Positions 43,647-53,250 are shown, numbered from the stretch's first letter. The stretch: 64,000 nt of DNA from SIG299 sp045531955 (GCA_045531955.1 JAZSFC010000020.1:1-64000); one strand, 5' to 3'. The notes: a model not told the origin generated them from the sequence alone. Made by a program: numbers and translations.

Positions 43647-45404
43647 CTAATTTCCTTCCGGTTTCTTTTCTTCCTCCGGCATTACATAAGCAATTGGTCC
43701 TTCCGGATCGGTTTTCATAACAATTTCCTTCTGAACACCACTGATTTCCACCCTGTTTGTAACAACAACTCGTACATATTTTGTAGCATCATCATTGGTA
43801 AGTTCATAGACCGGTTTTGTTGCTCCCGGAATGTCTTCCCACTCTTCTTCCGGTCCCAGCTTATTGGCACTTCTCTGCCACTGGAAAGTCAAACCATCAT
43901 AGGTGCCGTCAGCCTTCTTGGTAAAATTAGTGCTGACTACCGCTTCTAAGGTTTCACCCGCTGCTTTTTTACCCGGTGCTATACCTGCGTAAGTAAGCTC
44001 GTTATATTCCATCGGACCATAAATGCGGTAGGTAGACGGCAACTGTCCGTCCTCTGCAGCAATTCGGAATACCAGATAGGAACCCTTCGGTACCTTTTTA
44101 TTAGAAATTTTTAGCATTTTACCTGCTTTGATACTGGTCCATTTCATGCTTGCCAGATTGATATCATCCTGAGCATCTCCGATTTTTTCCCATTCTTCTG
44201 CAGTAATAACTCCAACCTGATAACGATATTCCGATTTATTCTCTACTACAATACCACCGGTATTGGTCTTAGATTCCCCATAGGAGAATTCCAATGCTTT
44301 TGCATCTGCAATTGCCATATCCTCCGGTGCATACGGAATCAGAATTTCCGAAATTTTAGATGCAGCTTTACGGGCATCACCCAGTTCGCGTACATAAACA
44401 ACTACACCCTCATCCGTCAATTCAAAAACATTTCCGTTCTTTGTATTGAAATCTTCCAGATTATCCTTATTCATCGGAGTATTCATAGTGAAATCCGGTG
44501 CCTGTGTCTTTAAGATTTCCTGCATTAGTAATGTAGAAAGTCTTACATTGGTATAAATTGTTTCAATGGCAGATTCCCTGGTGCTTTCGTCCACCAAATA
44601 GTCTTCTGTACCAAACTTTTTATTATATTCCGGCACCATAATCCAATTTTCCTTATCAAAGGAAAACTCCATGCCGTTTTTGATTCCCAGCGTCATAGTA
44701 TTGGCATTCACAATAATCGCAGGCGCAGACATCAGTTTCGAAACAGAAATCTTTGCTGTAGAACTTGCCCTGGCCTGATCGGTATTGTCTGCCACAACAC
44801 GGAATTCCAAACTGATTCCGCGGATATTCATTTCCCGCAAATCCAGTTCGTCGTAATCTCTCCATACACCGTCATCACCTTTACGCCACTGGATATTTTC
44901 CAAATCAAAATACGACATATCCCTGCCGTTTTCTTCTATTGTAAAGATAAAATAGCCGGTGTCTTCCGTGAAGTTCGGATATCCCGCATAAACCTGTTTC
45001 CACTCAAAAGCCTCTGTAATATCCGTCGTAAGCAATGTGCCAACAAATTCCACGTCAAAATTTTCTTCCCATGTAATATCTACCGAAACAACGTCCTTAT
45101 TTTTATCACCGCAAATATACAGACGGACTGTTTTGTTGCTTACAATCCAGGAAATGTCAAAAACCGCCTTGCCGTTTCTAACCTCACACTCGTCCCATCG
45201 GTTTACATCTTTATTATATACTTCCGTAAAATAGATAATTTCATCTTCATCGGTTTCTACGGTTACTGTCTCGTTTACGTAATCTACCTCTATGTTTGCT
45301 GCCGGAATTTCGTCTGCAGATGCCGTCAAACGGAATGCCCCCGCCAGCAGCATAACAAACAGTAATCCCGACACAATAAGTTTTCCGATTTTGTATTTTT
45401 TCAT
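43647..45404 (-). CDS. Secreted protein of unknown function in the flagellar operon
   Basis: The 585-residue protein has a clear signal peptide (basic start, hydrophobic core 8-25, cleavage after ASA at 30). The mature part looks like successive beta-sandwich domains, and the C-terminal portion (about 490-575, with LTFQWQRS and TKYVRVVVTN) resembles a bacterial Ig-like module. There is no LPXTG anchor, cell-wall-binding or membrane segment. It is encoded between the FliS/FliT-like chaperones and the glycosyltransferase under the flaG sigma-28 promoter. It may be a surface or sheath-associated factor made with the filament; no known flagellar protein matches it. Confidence 0.7.
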   Translation of the reverse strand: MKKYKIGKLIVSGLLFVMLLAGAFRLTASADEIPAANIEVDYVNETVTVETDEDEIIYFTEVYNKDVNRWDECEVRNGKAVFDISWIVSNKTVRLYICGDKNKDVVSVDITWEENFDVEFVGTLLTTDITEAFEWKQVYAGYPNFTEDTGYFIFTIEENGRDMSYFDLENIQWRKGDDGVWRDYDELDLREMNIRGISLEFRVVADNTDQARASSTAKISVSKLMSAPAIIVNANTMTLGIKNGMEFSFDKENWIMVPEYNKKFGTEDYLVDESTRESAIETIYTNVRLSTLLMQEILKTQAPDFTMNTPMNKDNLEDFNTKNGNVFELTDEGVVVYVRELGDARKAASKISEILIPYAPEDMAIADAKALEFSYGESKTNTGGIVVENKSEYRYQVGVITAEEWEKIGDAQDDINLASMKWTSIKAGKMLKISNKKVPKGSYLVFRIAAEDGQLPSTYRIYGPMEYNELTYAGIAPGKKAAGETLEAVVSTNFTKKADGTYDGLTFQWQRSANKLGPEEEWEDIPGATKPVYELTNDDATKYVRVVVTNRVEISGVQKEIVMKTDPEGPIAYVMPEEEKKPEGN

Positions 45405-45421
45405 TTCTGCCTCCGTTTCTC

Positions 45422-45910
45422 CTATTTTTTCTGATCCATAAAATAGGATGCCCCTGTCTGCATACCAATCATGTTTTTATAATATTTATCTGCAGTCTGT
45501 TTGCTGACCTTAAATTGGCGGATATTCTGCCGTTTTTCACGGAACAATACTTCTAGCGTTGTTTTGTTCTTTTCTTCCAAAGCCGTAAGCTTTACGCTCA
45601 AATCCGTAATTTCGGTAATCAGCCGCTGCATTTCCAGAATTTGTTCTTTATATTCTTCTTTATCGTTTTGCAGTTCTTCGGCAACTCTGTTATAAATTGC
45701 CTGGAAGCCTTCATCATACTCTTCCAGTTTGCGAAGCTGGTCACTTTTTTTCTTCATTAACCCGTTAAAACCATCTTCGTCAAATTCTTCCCCTTTTAAT
45801 AAATTTTCCTGTTCGGTTGTCAAATCCAGAAGTCCCTTTAAACTACTCTCTTTCTTACTCAGTATATCTAACATCATTCGGATGTACGTAATTCCTTTTG
45901 TTTCTGCCAT
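45422..45910 (-). CDS. Coiled-coil flagellar chaperone (FliT/FlgN-like)
   Basis: The 162-residue helical, charged protein starts at ATG 45910 (GAGAGG upstream). It is almost entirely predicted helix with heptad-like spacing and ends with a SYFMDQKK tail. Position directly after fliS, where FliT usually lies, and the size and helicity suggest a FliD export chaperone. Sequence similarity to FliT is too weak for a firm name; FlgN is encoded separately at 55103. Confidence 0.6.
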   Translation of the reverse strand: MAETKGITYIRMMLDILSKKESSLKGLLDLTTEQENLLKGEEFDEDGFNGLMKKKSDQLRKLEEYDEGFQAIYNRVAEELQNDKEEYKEQILEMQRLITEITDLSVKLTALEEKNKTTLEVLFREKRQNIRQFKVSKQTADKYYKNMIGMQTGASYFMDQKK

Positions 45911-45994
45911 ACGAAATGCCTCTCTTCTTTCTCTTGTATGCACAACAGGGCTGCCGCAGTCTTGCTGCAACAGCCCGCTTATGATACTGTTTGA

Positions 45995-46378
45995 CTAACG
46001 CACGTACATATGATTCTGTTTCATGATTTCCTTCCACAGGTCTCTCATTTCACGTACCTGATCCAGTGCCTGATTCAAAAACTCCGGATCCTTTTTGATA
46101 TTAGCCTGTACCAGCAGATTGCTGATATACTCATAAACCACATCAAAATCCTTTGCTGTCGGATACTTAAAATCCAATGTAGCACGAAGCTCTGTAATGA
46201 TATTCTGTACCCGAATAATATTGTTGTTTACCTTTTCATAGTCCTTGTTTTCAAATCCAAGAAGACCAATATTACAAAACTTGATTGCTCCCTCATATAA
46301 CATTAAGGTGAGTTCTGCAGGGGATGCTGTATTTACCTTTGTTCCCTGATAAAGTGTTGCTGCATTATAAACTGCCAT
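45995..46378 (-). CDS. fliS: Flagellar export chaperone FliS
   Basis: Binds unpolymerised flagellin and delivers it to the export gate. The 127-residue helical protein starts at ATG 46378 with GGAGG upstream. The N-terminal YQGTKVNTASPAELTLMLYEG block (split here as residues about 9-29) is the FliS signature. It lies 30 bp after fliD. Confidence 0.95.
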   Translation of the reverse strand: MAVYNAATLYQGTKVNTASPAELTLMLYEGAIKFCNIGLLGFENKDYEKVNNNIIRVQNIITELRATLDFKYPTAKDFDVVYEYISNLLVQANIKKDPEFLNQALDQVREMRDLWKEIMKQNHMYVR

Positions 46379-46408
46379 GCCAATTACCTCCAAATCCTAT
46401 TTAATAAT

Positions 46409-48412
46409 TTACTGCTGTACTGTCTGTCCTAATAAGGATGCCAGAGAATTCTGCTGGCTCTGCAGCTTACTCATTGCGGTTTCCATTGCAGTAAACTGCT
46501 TGTAATACTTATCTTCCATTTCTTTGATTCTGTCTTCCATGGTATCGAGATCTTTTTCATAACCCTTTAATAACTTGTTATACTGCTTGTCATTATAGAA
46601 GGTTAATGCACTGCTGATTTCGGTCTTTGCACACTTTTCCGTCATGGTTTCATATAACTTACCGAATACATGTGTCAGTGTTTCCATTACCTGGTCCGGA
46701 TCTTCTTCCAATGCCTTTTTCAAACGGTCGGTGTAAGTTGCGTAGGTCGCATCGTCCTCATCGCCGTAAATATGTAATTTACCGTTTTCGGTATAATTAC
46801 CGGTTACGATACCGTAAGAGGATAAGGAAAAACTCTTTCCGGTTTCTTCATCTTTATAGGTAGCAGAAAGGGCTGTTCTCATACTGGAGAGAAGAGTTCC
46901 CAATGTATTATCGCGACGTAACAGGGAGCCTTTAATTTTGTCTTCCCAGTTTTTGATATCATCTTCTGTCATCTGCTCTTTTTGCTCGTCGGTTAACGGG
47001 TCATAACCTCTTGCAGAATCTGCATTGTACAGTTTGTTCATTTCTTCAATGAGCTTATTGTATTCCGTTAATGCTTCCTTCACCAGATTGTAAGTAGAAT
47101 CACTGTCCCTACCTACCGTAATCTGTACCGCATCATAAGTATTCGGAACATCCTTGTTTTCCGTCGTCTTGGAAAGATTTAAGGTGATTCCGTTTACGGT
47201 AAAGCTGTTGGAGGATTCGGTCATTATCGCACCATCTAAAACAAATTCTGCATCGGATGCTGCAATTTCTGTTCTTTGGCTGCCCAAGCCCATTGCTTCA
47301 AGACTTGCTGCAGCCGCGTCATCGCCCCACTCTTCCGCAGCCAATCTGGTCATATATTTATGAATATTACCTTCCACATTAGTCAGTGTTGTTCTGGCAT
47401 CGGAAATTGCTTCGATTTCTGCCGCACTATACTTTGTTGTATCAATATCCGCAATTGCAACGCTGGTATCCTGCATCAGTTTCTGAATATCGGCTTTTCT
47501 CTTTGCAGCCTCTTCCTTTGACAGTCCGTCCACTTCTGCAGCTTCGTCCGCCATTTTTTCTGCACGGCTGTCTTTAGCGATGGTAGTTAAATCATATACT
47601 GCCTTTTCCAGTTCAGAAGCCTTATTAATGTCAAAGTCATCCTTTTTCACCGCTTCCACTGCTTTATCAATATCATCCGGATTTTCCATTGCAGCCTTGG
47701 AAAGCGTCTTTACTGCAGAATCATATAGTGCCTTTTCAGCCTTGTCCAAATAATCCAGAGCAACACGCTTGGTAACCTCATCCATACCGGTTACTGTTTT
47801 TCCGTCTGCAGATAACGTAAATGCATGCTCTGCTCCGCTTTCCTGGGAACTGATGAAAAATCTCTGCTGGTTTGTATCGAAATTTGCATTTACTCCAGCA
47901 TCCTTACATGCTTCCAAAAAGTCATTAATGGTACTATCACTTTCTACCGTAAAGCTAACCTCTTTTTTCCCGTTTTCAGTACCAATAGTAAGTGTAGCAC
48001 CTGCTTTTACACCAAGTTCGCTTAATTTAGAAGTTTTGGAATAGTTTGCTTTTCCACCCTCGGAATTAGTTAACTGGGCTCCGGTTACATATTGGGAGCT
48101 GGCCAGCTTATGAATTTCCAATGTGTGGGTACCTACTGCTGCAGAAGAACCTGCTGTTGCGGTAACTGCACTTTCATCAGAGCTTTTTGCGGTTCTTGTC
48201 ATGTAAGAACTCTGCAAACGAAGCTTCGATGCAAACTTTGTATAAAAAGAATAAATTTTAGTATTCAAACCGGACCACGCATCGTTTGTCCACTTGTTTA
48301 ATGTAATTTTGTTTTCAATTTTTGTTGCCTTCAACTGTTGTCCGGACACCATTGCCTTTACAATGCTGTCGGTATCCAGACCAGAAATCATACCGGATAA
48401 TCCAATTCCCAT
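46409..48412 (-). CDS. fliD: Flagellar filament cap protein FliD
   Basis: Caps the growing filament and helps flagellin to assemble. The 667-residue protein has the conserved N-terminal GIGLSGMISGLDTDSIVKAM, a variable centre and a C-terminal coiled coil (about 590-655). Between about residues 212 and 372 lies a helical, Ala/Asp/Lys-rich insertion within the usual D2/D3 part; it makes the protein longer than the common 450-550. After it the VLDGAIMTESSNSFTVNGIT core resumes. It follows flaG in the second sigma-28 unit. Confidence 0.94.
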   Translation of the reverse strand: MGIGLSGMISGLDTDSIVKAMVSGQQLKATKIENKITLNKWTNDAWSGLNTKIYSFYTKFASKLRLQSSYMTRTAKSSDESAVTATAGSSAAVGTHTLEIHKLASSQYVTGAQLTNSEGGKANYSKTSKLSELGVKAGATLTIGTENGKKEVSFTVESDSTINDFLEACKDAGVNANFDTNQQRFFISSQESGAEHAFTLSADGKTVTGMDEVTKRVALDYLDKAEKALYDSAVKTLSKAAMENPDDIDKAVEAVKKDDFDINKASELEKAVYDLTTIAKDSRAEKMADEAAEVDGLSKEEAAKRKADIQKLMQDTSVAIADIDTTKYSAAEIEAISDARTTLTNVEGNIHKYMTRLAAEEWGDDAAAASLEAMGLGSQRTEIAASDAEFVLDGAIMTESSNSFTVNGITLNLSKTTENKDVPNTYDAVQITVGRDSDSTYNLVKEALTEYNKLIEEMNKLYNADSARGYDPLTDEQKEQMTEDDIKNWEDKIKGSLLRRDNTLGTLLSSMRTALSATYKDEETGKSFSLSSYGIVTGNYTENGKLHIYGDEDDATYATYTDRLKKALEEDPDQVMETLTHVFGKLYETMTEKCAKTEISSALTFYNDKQYNKLLKGYEKDLDTMEDRIKEMEDKYYKQFTAMETAMSKLQSQQNSLASLLGQTVQQ

Positions 48413-48496
48413 TTTTTCCTCACCTTCTGCCGAAAAATACTTTCCGGCTATCCTCCTTGATTTTAACTACTTCCTTGTGCTGTTTCTTAAAGCATT

Positions 48497-48919
48497 TTAT
48501 CTTCTTTCGTCTACCAAAAGTCCGGAAAACTCCCAAATTCTGGCAAGCATGTCCAAGGTTTCCTCTGCAGGAATTTCCTTAATTGTTTCCTCTGTTGTCT
48601 GATCAATTACCTTGATGGAGATACGGTTGGTATCTTCATGATAAGAAAATTCACATCTTGTTTTGCTTGGAACAATTTTCTGATTCACTTTATCCACTGC
48701 GTCTTTAATCTTGCTGGAAGCAACTTCTTCTTCCTTTTTGCCCTGATTTTCGACATTCTTTGGGTCTGCAGATACGGCTGCAGTCATTACTGCTGCAGTA
48801 TCCGGTTTCTTTACTGTTTCCTCTGCTGCTTTCACCTGCGTCTGTGGTACTTTATTTACGTTCTTCACCACATCAACATAATTTCTGCTACTGGTTGCAC
48901 CAATTGATTCCAATGCCAT
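48497..48919 (-). CDS. flaG: Flagellar protein FlaG
   Basis: The 140-residue protein starts at ATG 48919 (GGTGG upstream); longer frames would cross the promoter. The C-terminal domain (about 75-135: FSYHEDTNRISIKVIDQ, then KEIPAEETLDM) is the FlaG fold. FlaG affects filament length in other bacteria. It opens the second flagellar operon, with fliD 84 bp downstream. Confidence 0.92.
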   Translation of the reverse strand: MALESIGATSSRNYVDVVKNVNKVPQTQVKAAEETVKKPDTAAVMTAAVSADPKNVENQGKKEEEVASSKIKDAVDKVNQKIVPSKTRCEFSYHEDTNRISIKVIDQTTEETIKEIPAEETLDMLARIWEFSGLLVDERR

Positions 48920-49028
48920 ATTTTCCACCTTGCCTTTCCATGACTGAACCCATCCACTAAACGTTTTCTTTCGTTTACTGCATGTATCAAAGTTCCCTCT
49001 TTGATAAAACAACATTCTCTTGCTTAAT

Positions 49029-49055
49029 ATATCGGATGAATTAAAGGATTCCTTA
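49029..49055 (-). promoter_or_regulatory. Sigma-28 promoter of the flaG-fliD-fliS operon
   Basis: On the minus strand: TAAG (49052-49055), 15 bp, TCCGATAT (49029-49036). The -10 is identical to that of flgM. It lies directly after the csrA terminator. Confidence 0.75.
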
Positions 49056-49066
49056 ATACTTTTTTG

Positions 49067-49096
49067 CAAAAAAAGAGAGAGATGTCTCCATCTCTC
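49067..49096 (-). terminator. Terminator after csrA
   Basis: On the minus strand GAGAGATG / CATCTCTC arms with a 4-nt loop are followed by TCTTTTTTT. It separates the two flagellar transcription units. Confidence 0.9.
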
Positions 49097-49104
49097 CCAT
49101 TTTT

Positions 49105-49323
49105 TTAAAATACCTTCTTTAAATCCTCCAGGGAAGCACCGCCTGCTACAGCTTCCTTATTTGCTTCCTGAATCTGAACGTAGATCTCTTTACGATAAAT
49201 CGGTACAGATTTTGGTGCGTTAATGCCGATTTTCACCTGGTCACCTTTTACTTCCAGGATAGTGATTTCCACATCATGACCCACCACGATGGATTCATTT
49301 GCTTTTCTGGACAATGCTAACAT
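49105..49323 (-). CDS. csrA: Translational regulator CsrA
   Basis: The 72-residue RNA-binding dimer represses flagellin translation by covering the ribosome-binding site of its mRNA. It has the family start MLALSRKANESIVVG and GINAPKSVPIYRKEI (about 36-50). FliW, encoded 4 bp upstream, binds and inactivates it. The C-terminal tail (about 60-72) is of the longer, FliW-binding Firmicutes type. Confidence 0.96.
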   Translation of the reverse strand: MLALSRKANESIVVGHDVEITILEVKGDQVKIGINAPKSVPIYRKEIYVQIQEANKEAVAGGASLEDLKKVF

Positions 49324-49327
49324 CGGC

Positions 49328-49792
49328 CTACACCTCCTTATTTTCCTTCATTTTTTGGATGACATCATAAATATTATACTTCACCACATATTCCGGATTT
49401 TCCGCAATTACCTGACATCCTTTCTTGGTATCCGCATTAATAATAATCGGAGCCTTTAAATTGGTGGTCATCTTCGTAATGTCGGACGGCACGGTAAGTG
49501 TCAGGAAAATAGCGGTATTTTCCTCCGTAAGTTCCCCAAGCTTGGTTAACACTTCGTCTTCTACGATTGGATTATAGTCGGTCATTACATAAAACGGACT
49601 AAGGGCCGGGAAAGCCACCATCGGCTCATCTAAACTCTGCAACCAGGTTACAGTACCGCTGCTCTCCGATTCGTTGTTGTAAATCAAGGTAAACTTTTTC
49701 AGATACTCAAATCCGATAAGACCATTGTCAAAAGTAATAATTTTCTGGTCATCCACATCAATTTCACCAAAATATCTTGTTTTAACTAACAT
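49328..49792 (-). CDS. fliW: Flagellar assembly factor FliW
   Basis: The 154-residue protein starts at ATG 49792 (GGAGG upstream). It shows VKTRYFGEIDVDDQKIITF, then GLIGFEYLKKF, the FliW signature. FliW switches partner between free flagellin and CsrA, matching flagellin translation to export. It lies just upstream of csrA. Confidence 0.95.
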   Translation of the reverse strand: MLVKTRYFGEIDVDDQKIITFDNGLIGFEYLKKFTLIYNNESESSGTVTWLQSLDEPMVAFPALSPFYVMTDYNPIVEDEVLTKLGELTEENTAIFLTLTVPSDITKMTTNLKAPIIINADTKKGCQVIAENPEYVVKYNIYDVIQKMKENKEV

Positions 49793-49829
49793 GATAATCC
49801 TCCTTTTGTTTTGCTCCTCTAAAAACTTT

Positions 49830-51332
49830 TTATAAGAAATCCAACAGGGACGTCTGTACAAGTTTTGATGCTGCGGAAAGAGAAGAATTATATACCGTTT
49901 CCGCTGCAGAATATTTAATAATGGTATCTACCAAATCTGCATCCTCATTTTTGGAAAGCAAATCTTCAAAGTCAACTTGCTGGTCAGAAAGCCTGCTCTC
50001 CGTCAGTTGAAGTCTTTTATAGCGTCCGCCCAAATCTGCAGTTGCCACATTTAATACTTCCTGCTCTTTTTCCGTTGTGGTAATGCCTCGTTGGAACGCT
50101 TCTGTCATTACCGCAGTTTTTAATGTAAATTCCGATTTTAACTGTTCCTTAATTTCTCCCAGCTTTTTACGCTGTGCGTCGGAAATGGAAGCATCCTCCA
50201 GCATTTTATCAACTTCCGCCATGGAATCTTCCACTGCCTTTACATCATTTACCGCATTGATAATTTCATCAATCATACGGCAGATGCCGGTGGTAAATGC
50301 TTCCGAACCCTGAGTATTGATGGTAAGCTTCTGGTTAAAGTTTACTTCATATTGGATTGGCTGGTCCTGCTTTGTATAAGTCACCGGCTCTTTTGCAGGA
50401 TCTGCAGTATCGGTTACGGTACAATCAAAGTAATGTTCCGGGCGAAGGTCATTGATATCAAACTCATCCTTTACATATTCTGCCTTAATATCCGTCGCAG
50501 TACGCAAAGTTTCATACATATCTTTTGCAAGAATCAGTTCACCGGTTTCCGGTATAAAGTGAACCGTTCCTTCTGCCGGTTCATATGCCCCGTCATCCAA
50601 AACAGATTTAGTCACAATCATCGGGGTTCTGTTTTCTGTTCCATCCAATGTCACTTCATTACCTTCTTTAGTAGTATAGGAAAACCTGATGGAATCATCC
50701 TCTACTCCGGTATAAGAAAGCTTCATACGATACGCTTCTATCTTGGACGGTACAGTAGAATCCCACGCTGCCGGATTATCCGGGTCGTATTCTTTAATAT
50801 CCACTTCATTCACAATCTTTGAAATACGGTCAATACTTTCCGGCTCTAACGGTTCAGTAATTTCATATTTCAGATTTGTTGTTGCCTCATTAAATACCAG
50901 ACTGGTGTCTGTTTTGTATCCGCTAAACACATAACGGCCCGCATAGTTGGTATTACCCTCCTGATACAGCTGTCCGCGCAATTGCTCTAAATTGGTGGCA
51001 ATTGCATTACGGTCTTCTGCTGTCGGGTAATCATTTGCCCCCTGATTACAGTAGGTATTCATGGAAGTAATAATACCGTTCACCGTATTCAAAGCACTTT
51101 CGGTAACATCCATCCATGCCAGTGCATCCGGAATATTCTTCTCGTAGTACTGGTTCAGTTCCGATAAGTTCGTACGGAATTTTAACGCACGCACAGCTAC
51201 AATCGGATCATCCGAAGGCTTTGTAATTTTTTTACCGCTGGAATATTGCTGTTCTAAATTACTCAACAAATTTTTATTATTGTTGATGTTATAGAGCGCA
51301 TTATTCGTCATCATTTTGTTAGTAATACGCAT
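49830..51332 (-). CDS. flgL: Flagellar hook-filament junction protein FlgL
   Basis: The 500-residue protein has the flagellin-like N-terminal MRITNKMMTNNALYNINNN and QQYSSGKKITKPSDDP (about 29-44) and a matching C-terminal helix that ends SSLSAASKLVQTSLLDFL. It is longer than the usual 300-400 because of a beta-rich middle section (about 150-330). It follows flgK by 23 bp. Confidence 0.94.
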   Translation of the reverse strand: MRITNKMMTNNALYNINNNKNLLSNLEQQYSSGKKITKPSDDPIVAVRALKFRTNLSELNQYYEKNIPDALAWMDVTESALNTVNGIITSMNTYCNQGANDYPTAEDRNAIATNLEQLRGQLYQEGNTNYAGRYVFSGYKTDTSLVFNEATTNLKYEITEPLEPESIDRISKIVNEVDIKEYDPDNPAAWDSTVPSKIEAYRMKLSYTGVEDDSIRFSYTTKEGNEVTLDGTENRTPMIVTKSVLDDGAYEPAEGTVHFIPETGELILAKDMYETLRTATDIKAEYVKDEFDINDLRPEHYFDCTVTDTADPAKEPVTYTKQDQPIQYEVNFNQKLTINTQGSEAFTTGICRMIDEIINAVNDVKAVEDSMAEVDKMLEDASISDAQRKKLGEIKEQLKSEFTLKTAVMTEAFQRGITTTEKEQEVLNVATADLGGRYKRLQLTESRLSDQQVDFEDLLSKNEDADLVDTIIKYSAAETVYNSSLSAASKLVQTSLLDFL

Positions 51333-51355
51333 ATCCTGTCCTCCATATCAGCCTG

Positions 51356-53176
51356 TTACTGAACAGTATTGATAAGTGTATCATACGTTTCGCTCATAAC
51401 TGCAATTACCTTAGCAGCAAGATTATATGCCTCCTGGTACTTTGCAAGATTCATTGCTTCTTCATCAATGTCTACACCGGCAACTGACAACCGCTGGCTG
51501 GTAACCGCCTGTACAATGTTTTCCTGACTTTCCGCAAAATTCAGTGAAGCTTTGGTATCTACACCGACCTCACCAACCAAAGTCTGTAAAAATGCCGCCG
51601 GATCACCCTGTTTAAACATAGACACATCGCTCTTTAAAGCAAGAAGCTTATTAGCTATATCGGCATTTCCGATGCCGTTTGTAATATCTGATGCCGCAGA
51701 AATTGTATGCGGGTTCATTTGAACAGTTTCATTTACCGTAAAATTAGCTGCAGTCACCATATAATACGGGACCTCCGTTTGCAGCGGGTCGGAATCAAAA
51801 TCGGACATCGTCACGTTTTCTTCTCCCTTTGCTCCGAAACTGTTTAAATTGTACTGTTCGGCTGTCATAGGATTTATTGCTGCAAAGAAATTCACTCCGG
51901 TATCCCCGTTTAAGTTCTGGCCGGAAGCATGCACCTCATTAAACTCCTGCGCAAATACGCGGATAAACTCATTTAACTGGGCATGATAATACGGAATTCC
52001 CTTGTAATCCATGGTTGTACCGATGGAAACCTTTGTTCCTTCCGGATATTGACGTCTTGCTTCATCCTTCAGTTGAAATGTATAACTGTAGGTACCATCC
52101 TCATTGGCTGTTACCGTAAAAGAGGTGTACGCATATTCACCGTTTCCGATTGTAATTTTTCCTTCCGGAGGAATATTTAAATCCTTCAGGTTGTTAATAT
52201 TAGTATTGATAATTGTAACTTCCGTAGCACCGTCATCTACTTCTTCCGCATATCCCTGAAGGTTTTCTTTATTGTTGCCGTCTCTTACTTCAAATAACGC
52301 TTTTAATGTTCCTTTCAGAGTAGCGCTTTCTGCATTCAGTTTTTCTCCGTTATCCCAGTAAACATCATATAAGCCATCCACATCACACTGGCTCATATTT
52401 TCAGTTCTCGGAATTACTTCCAGACTTCTTGCTTCGTAATTGTCCACTAAAACCTGTCCGTCCAGACGGACAATATATTCCGTCATACCAACGGTGCCGA
52501 TTTCCCGTTCCGTTACGGTAACATTGACAATTTCAGATAATTCGTCAATGAGATTTGCTCTTTGGTCACGAAGGTCATTGGCATTTTCTCCGCCAATTTC
52601 CACTGTGTTAATCTGCTTTGTTAAGGTTGCCACCTGGGTAGCCAGAGAATTGATTCTGGATACCTGGTTTTTCACCTCATAATTACACTCTGTCTGTACC
52701 TGATCAAGACTGGTAGACAAGGAATTAAAGTATTCACACATGCTCATGGCATAGTTAGACACCTGGGTTCTGACCGTTAAATTTGCAGGATCCTTGGCAA
52801 GTTCCTGCAGGGAATCATACATACTGTCGAAGGTAGTGGTAAAACCCTCCAGTTCAATTTCATTCAAATAAGACTGTACCTCATTCATGAAATAGCTTCT
52901 GGTGTCGTACATACCAAGTAAAGCATTGTTAGAGCGGTATTTTTCATCATAATACTGGCTGCGCATCTGCGTAATCTCATTAATTGCAACACCGCTTCCC
53001 AACATTCCGTAGCGGTTGTTGGTAGACAGCGGCGTATCCGCAGACTGTTTAATTACCTGTCTGGAATAGCCTTCTGTTTCAATATTCGCAACATTATGGG
53101 CCGTAATATTCAAACCGGATTTGGCTGCATATAAACCGGTAGTTCCGATATTCAGGCCAAAAAATGTATTTGCCAT
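51356..53176 (-). CDS. flgK: Flagellar hook-associated protein FlgK
   Basis: First hook-filament junction protein, 606 residues. Start ATG 53176 has AAGGAG upstream. The N-terminal LNIGTTGLYAAKSGLNITAH and NVANIETEGYSRQ (about 6-40) and the C-terminal helix ending VIAVMSETYDTLINTVQ are FlgK features. It is the second of two adjacent flgK genes, separated from the first by a 41-nt structured element. Confidence 0.93.
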   Translation of the reverse strand: MANTFFGLNIGTTGLYAAKSGLNITAHNVANIETEGYSRQVIKQSADTPLSTNNRYGMLGSGVAINEITQMRSQYYDEKYRSNNALLGMYDTRSYFMNEVQSYLNEIELEGFTTTFDSMYDSLQELAKDPANLTVRTQVSNYAMSMCEYFNSLSTSLDQVQTECNYEVKNQVSRINSLATQVATLTKQINTVEIGGENANDLRDQRANLIDELSEIVNVTVTEREIGTVGMTEYIVRLDGQVLVDNYEARSLEVIPRTENMSQCDVDGLYDVYWDNGEKLNAESATLKGTLKALFEVRDGNNKENLQGYAEEVDDGATEVTIINTNINNLKDLNIPPEGKITIGNGEYAYTSFTVTANEDGTYSYTFQLKDEARRQYPEGTKVSIGTTMDYKGIPYYHAQLNEFIRVFAQEFNEVHASGQNLNGDTGVNFFAAINPMTAEQYNLNSFGAKGEENVTMSDFDSDPLQTEVPYYMVTAANFTVNETVQMNPHTISAASDITNGIGNADIANKLLALKSDVSMFKQGDPAAFLQTLVGEVGVDTKASLNFAESQENIVQAVTSQRLSVAGVDIDEEAMNLAKYQEAYNLAAKVIAVMSETYDTLINTVQ

Positions 53177-53201
53177 AAAATTCTCCTTCGTTTTGCGGAG
53201 C

Positions 53202-53242
53202 AAAATGCCCGCCCGCTGACCGCGGGCAGAGAATTTATTCTC
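53202..53242 (-). repeat. Structured intergenic element, copy B
   Basis: The second copy of the 41-nt element at 32687-32727, again on the minus strand and 8 bp after a stop codon. The first stem reads GAGAA / TTCTC (GAGGA / TCCTC in copy A, a compensatory change), and the GCCCGC / GCGGGC stem has a GGTCA loop rather than AATCA. It lies between the two flgK paralogues, just before the second gene's Shine-Dalgarno. Confidence 0.75.
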
Positions 53243-53250
53243 CTAACTGT

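Noticed and set aside
48930..48950. CsrA-binding site (CATGGAA near GGTGGAAA) before flaG
   Set aside because: The motif is short, no stem presents the GGA in a loop, and the Shine-Dalgarno itself explains one GGA.
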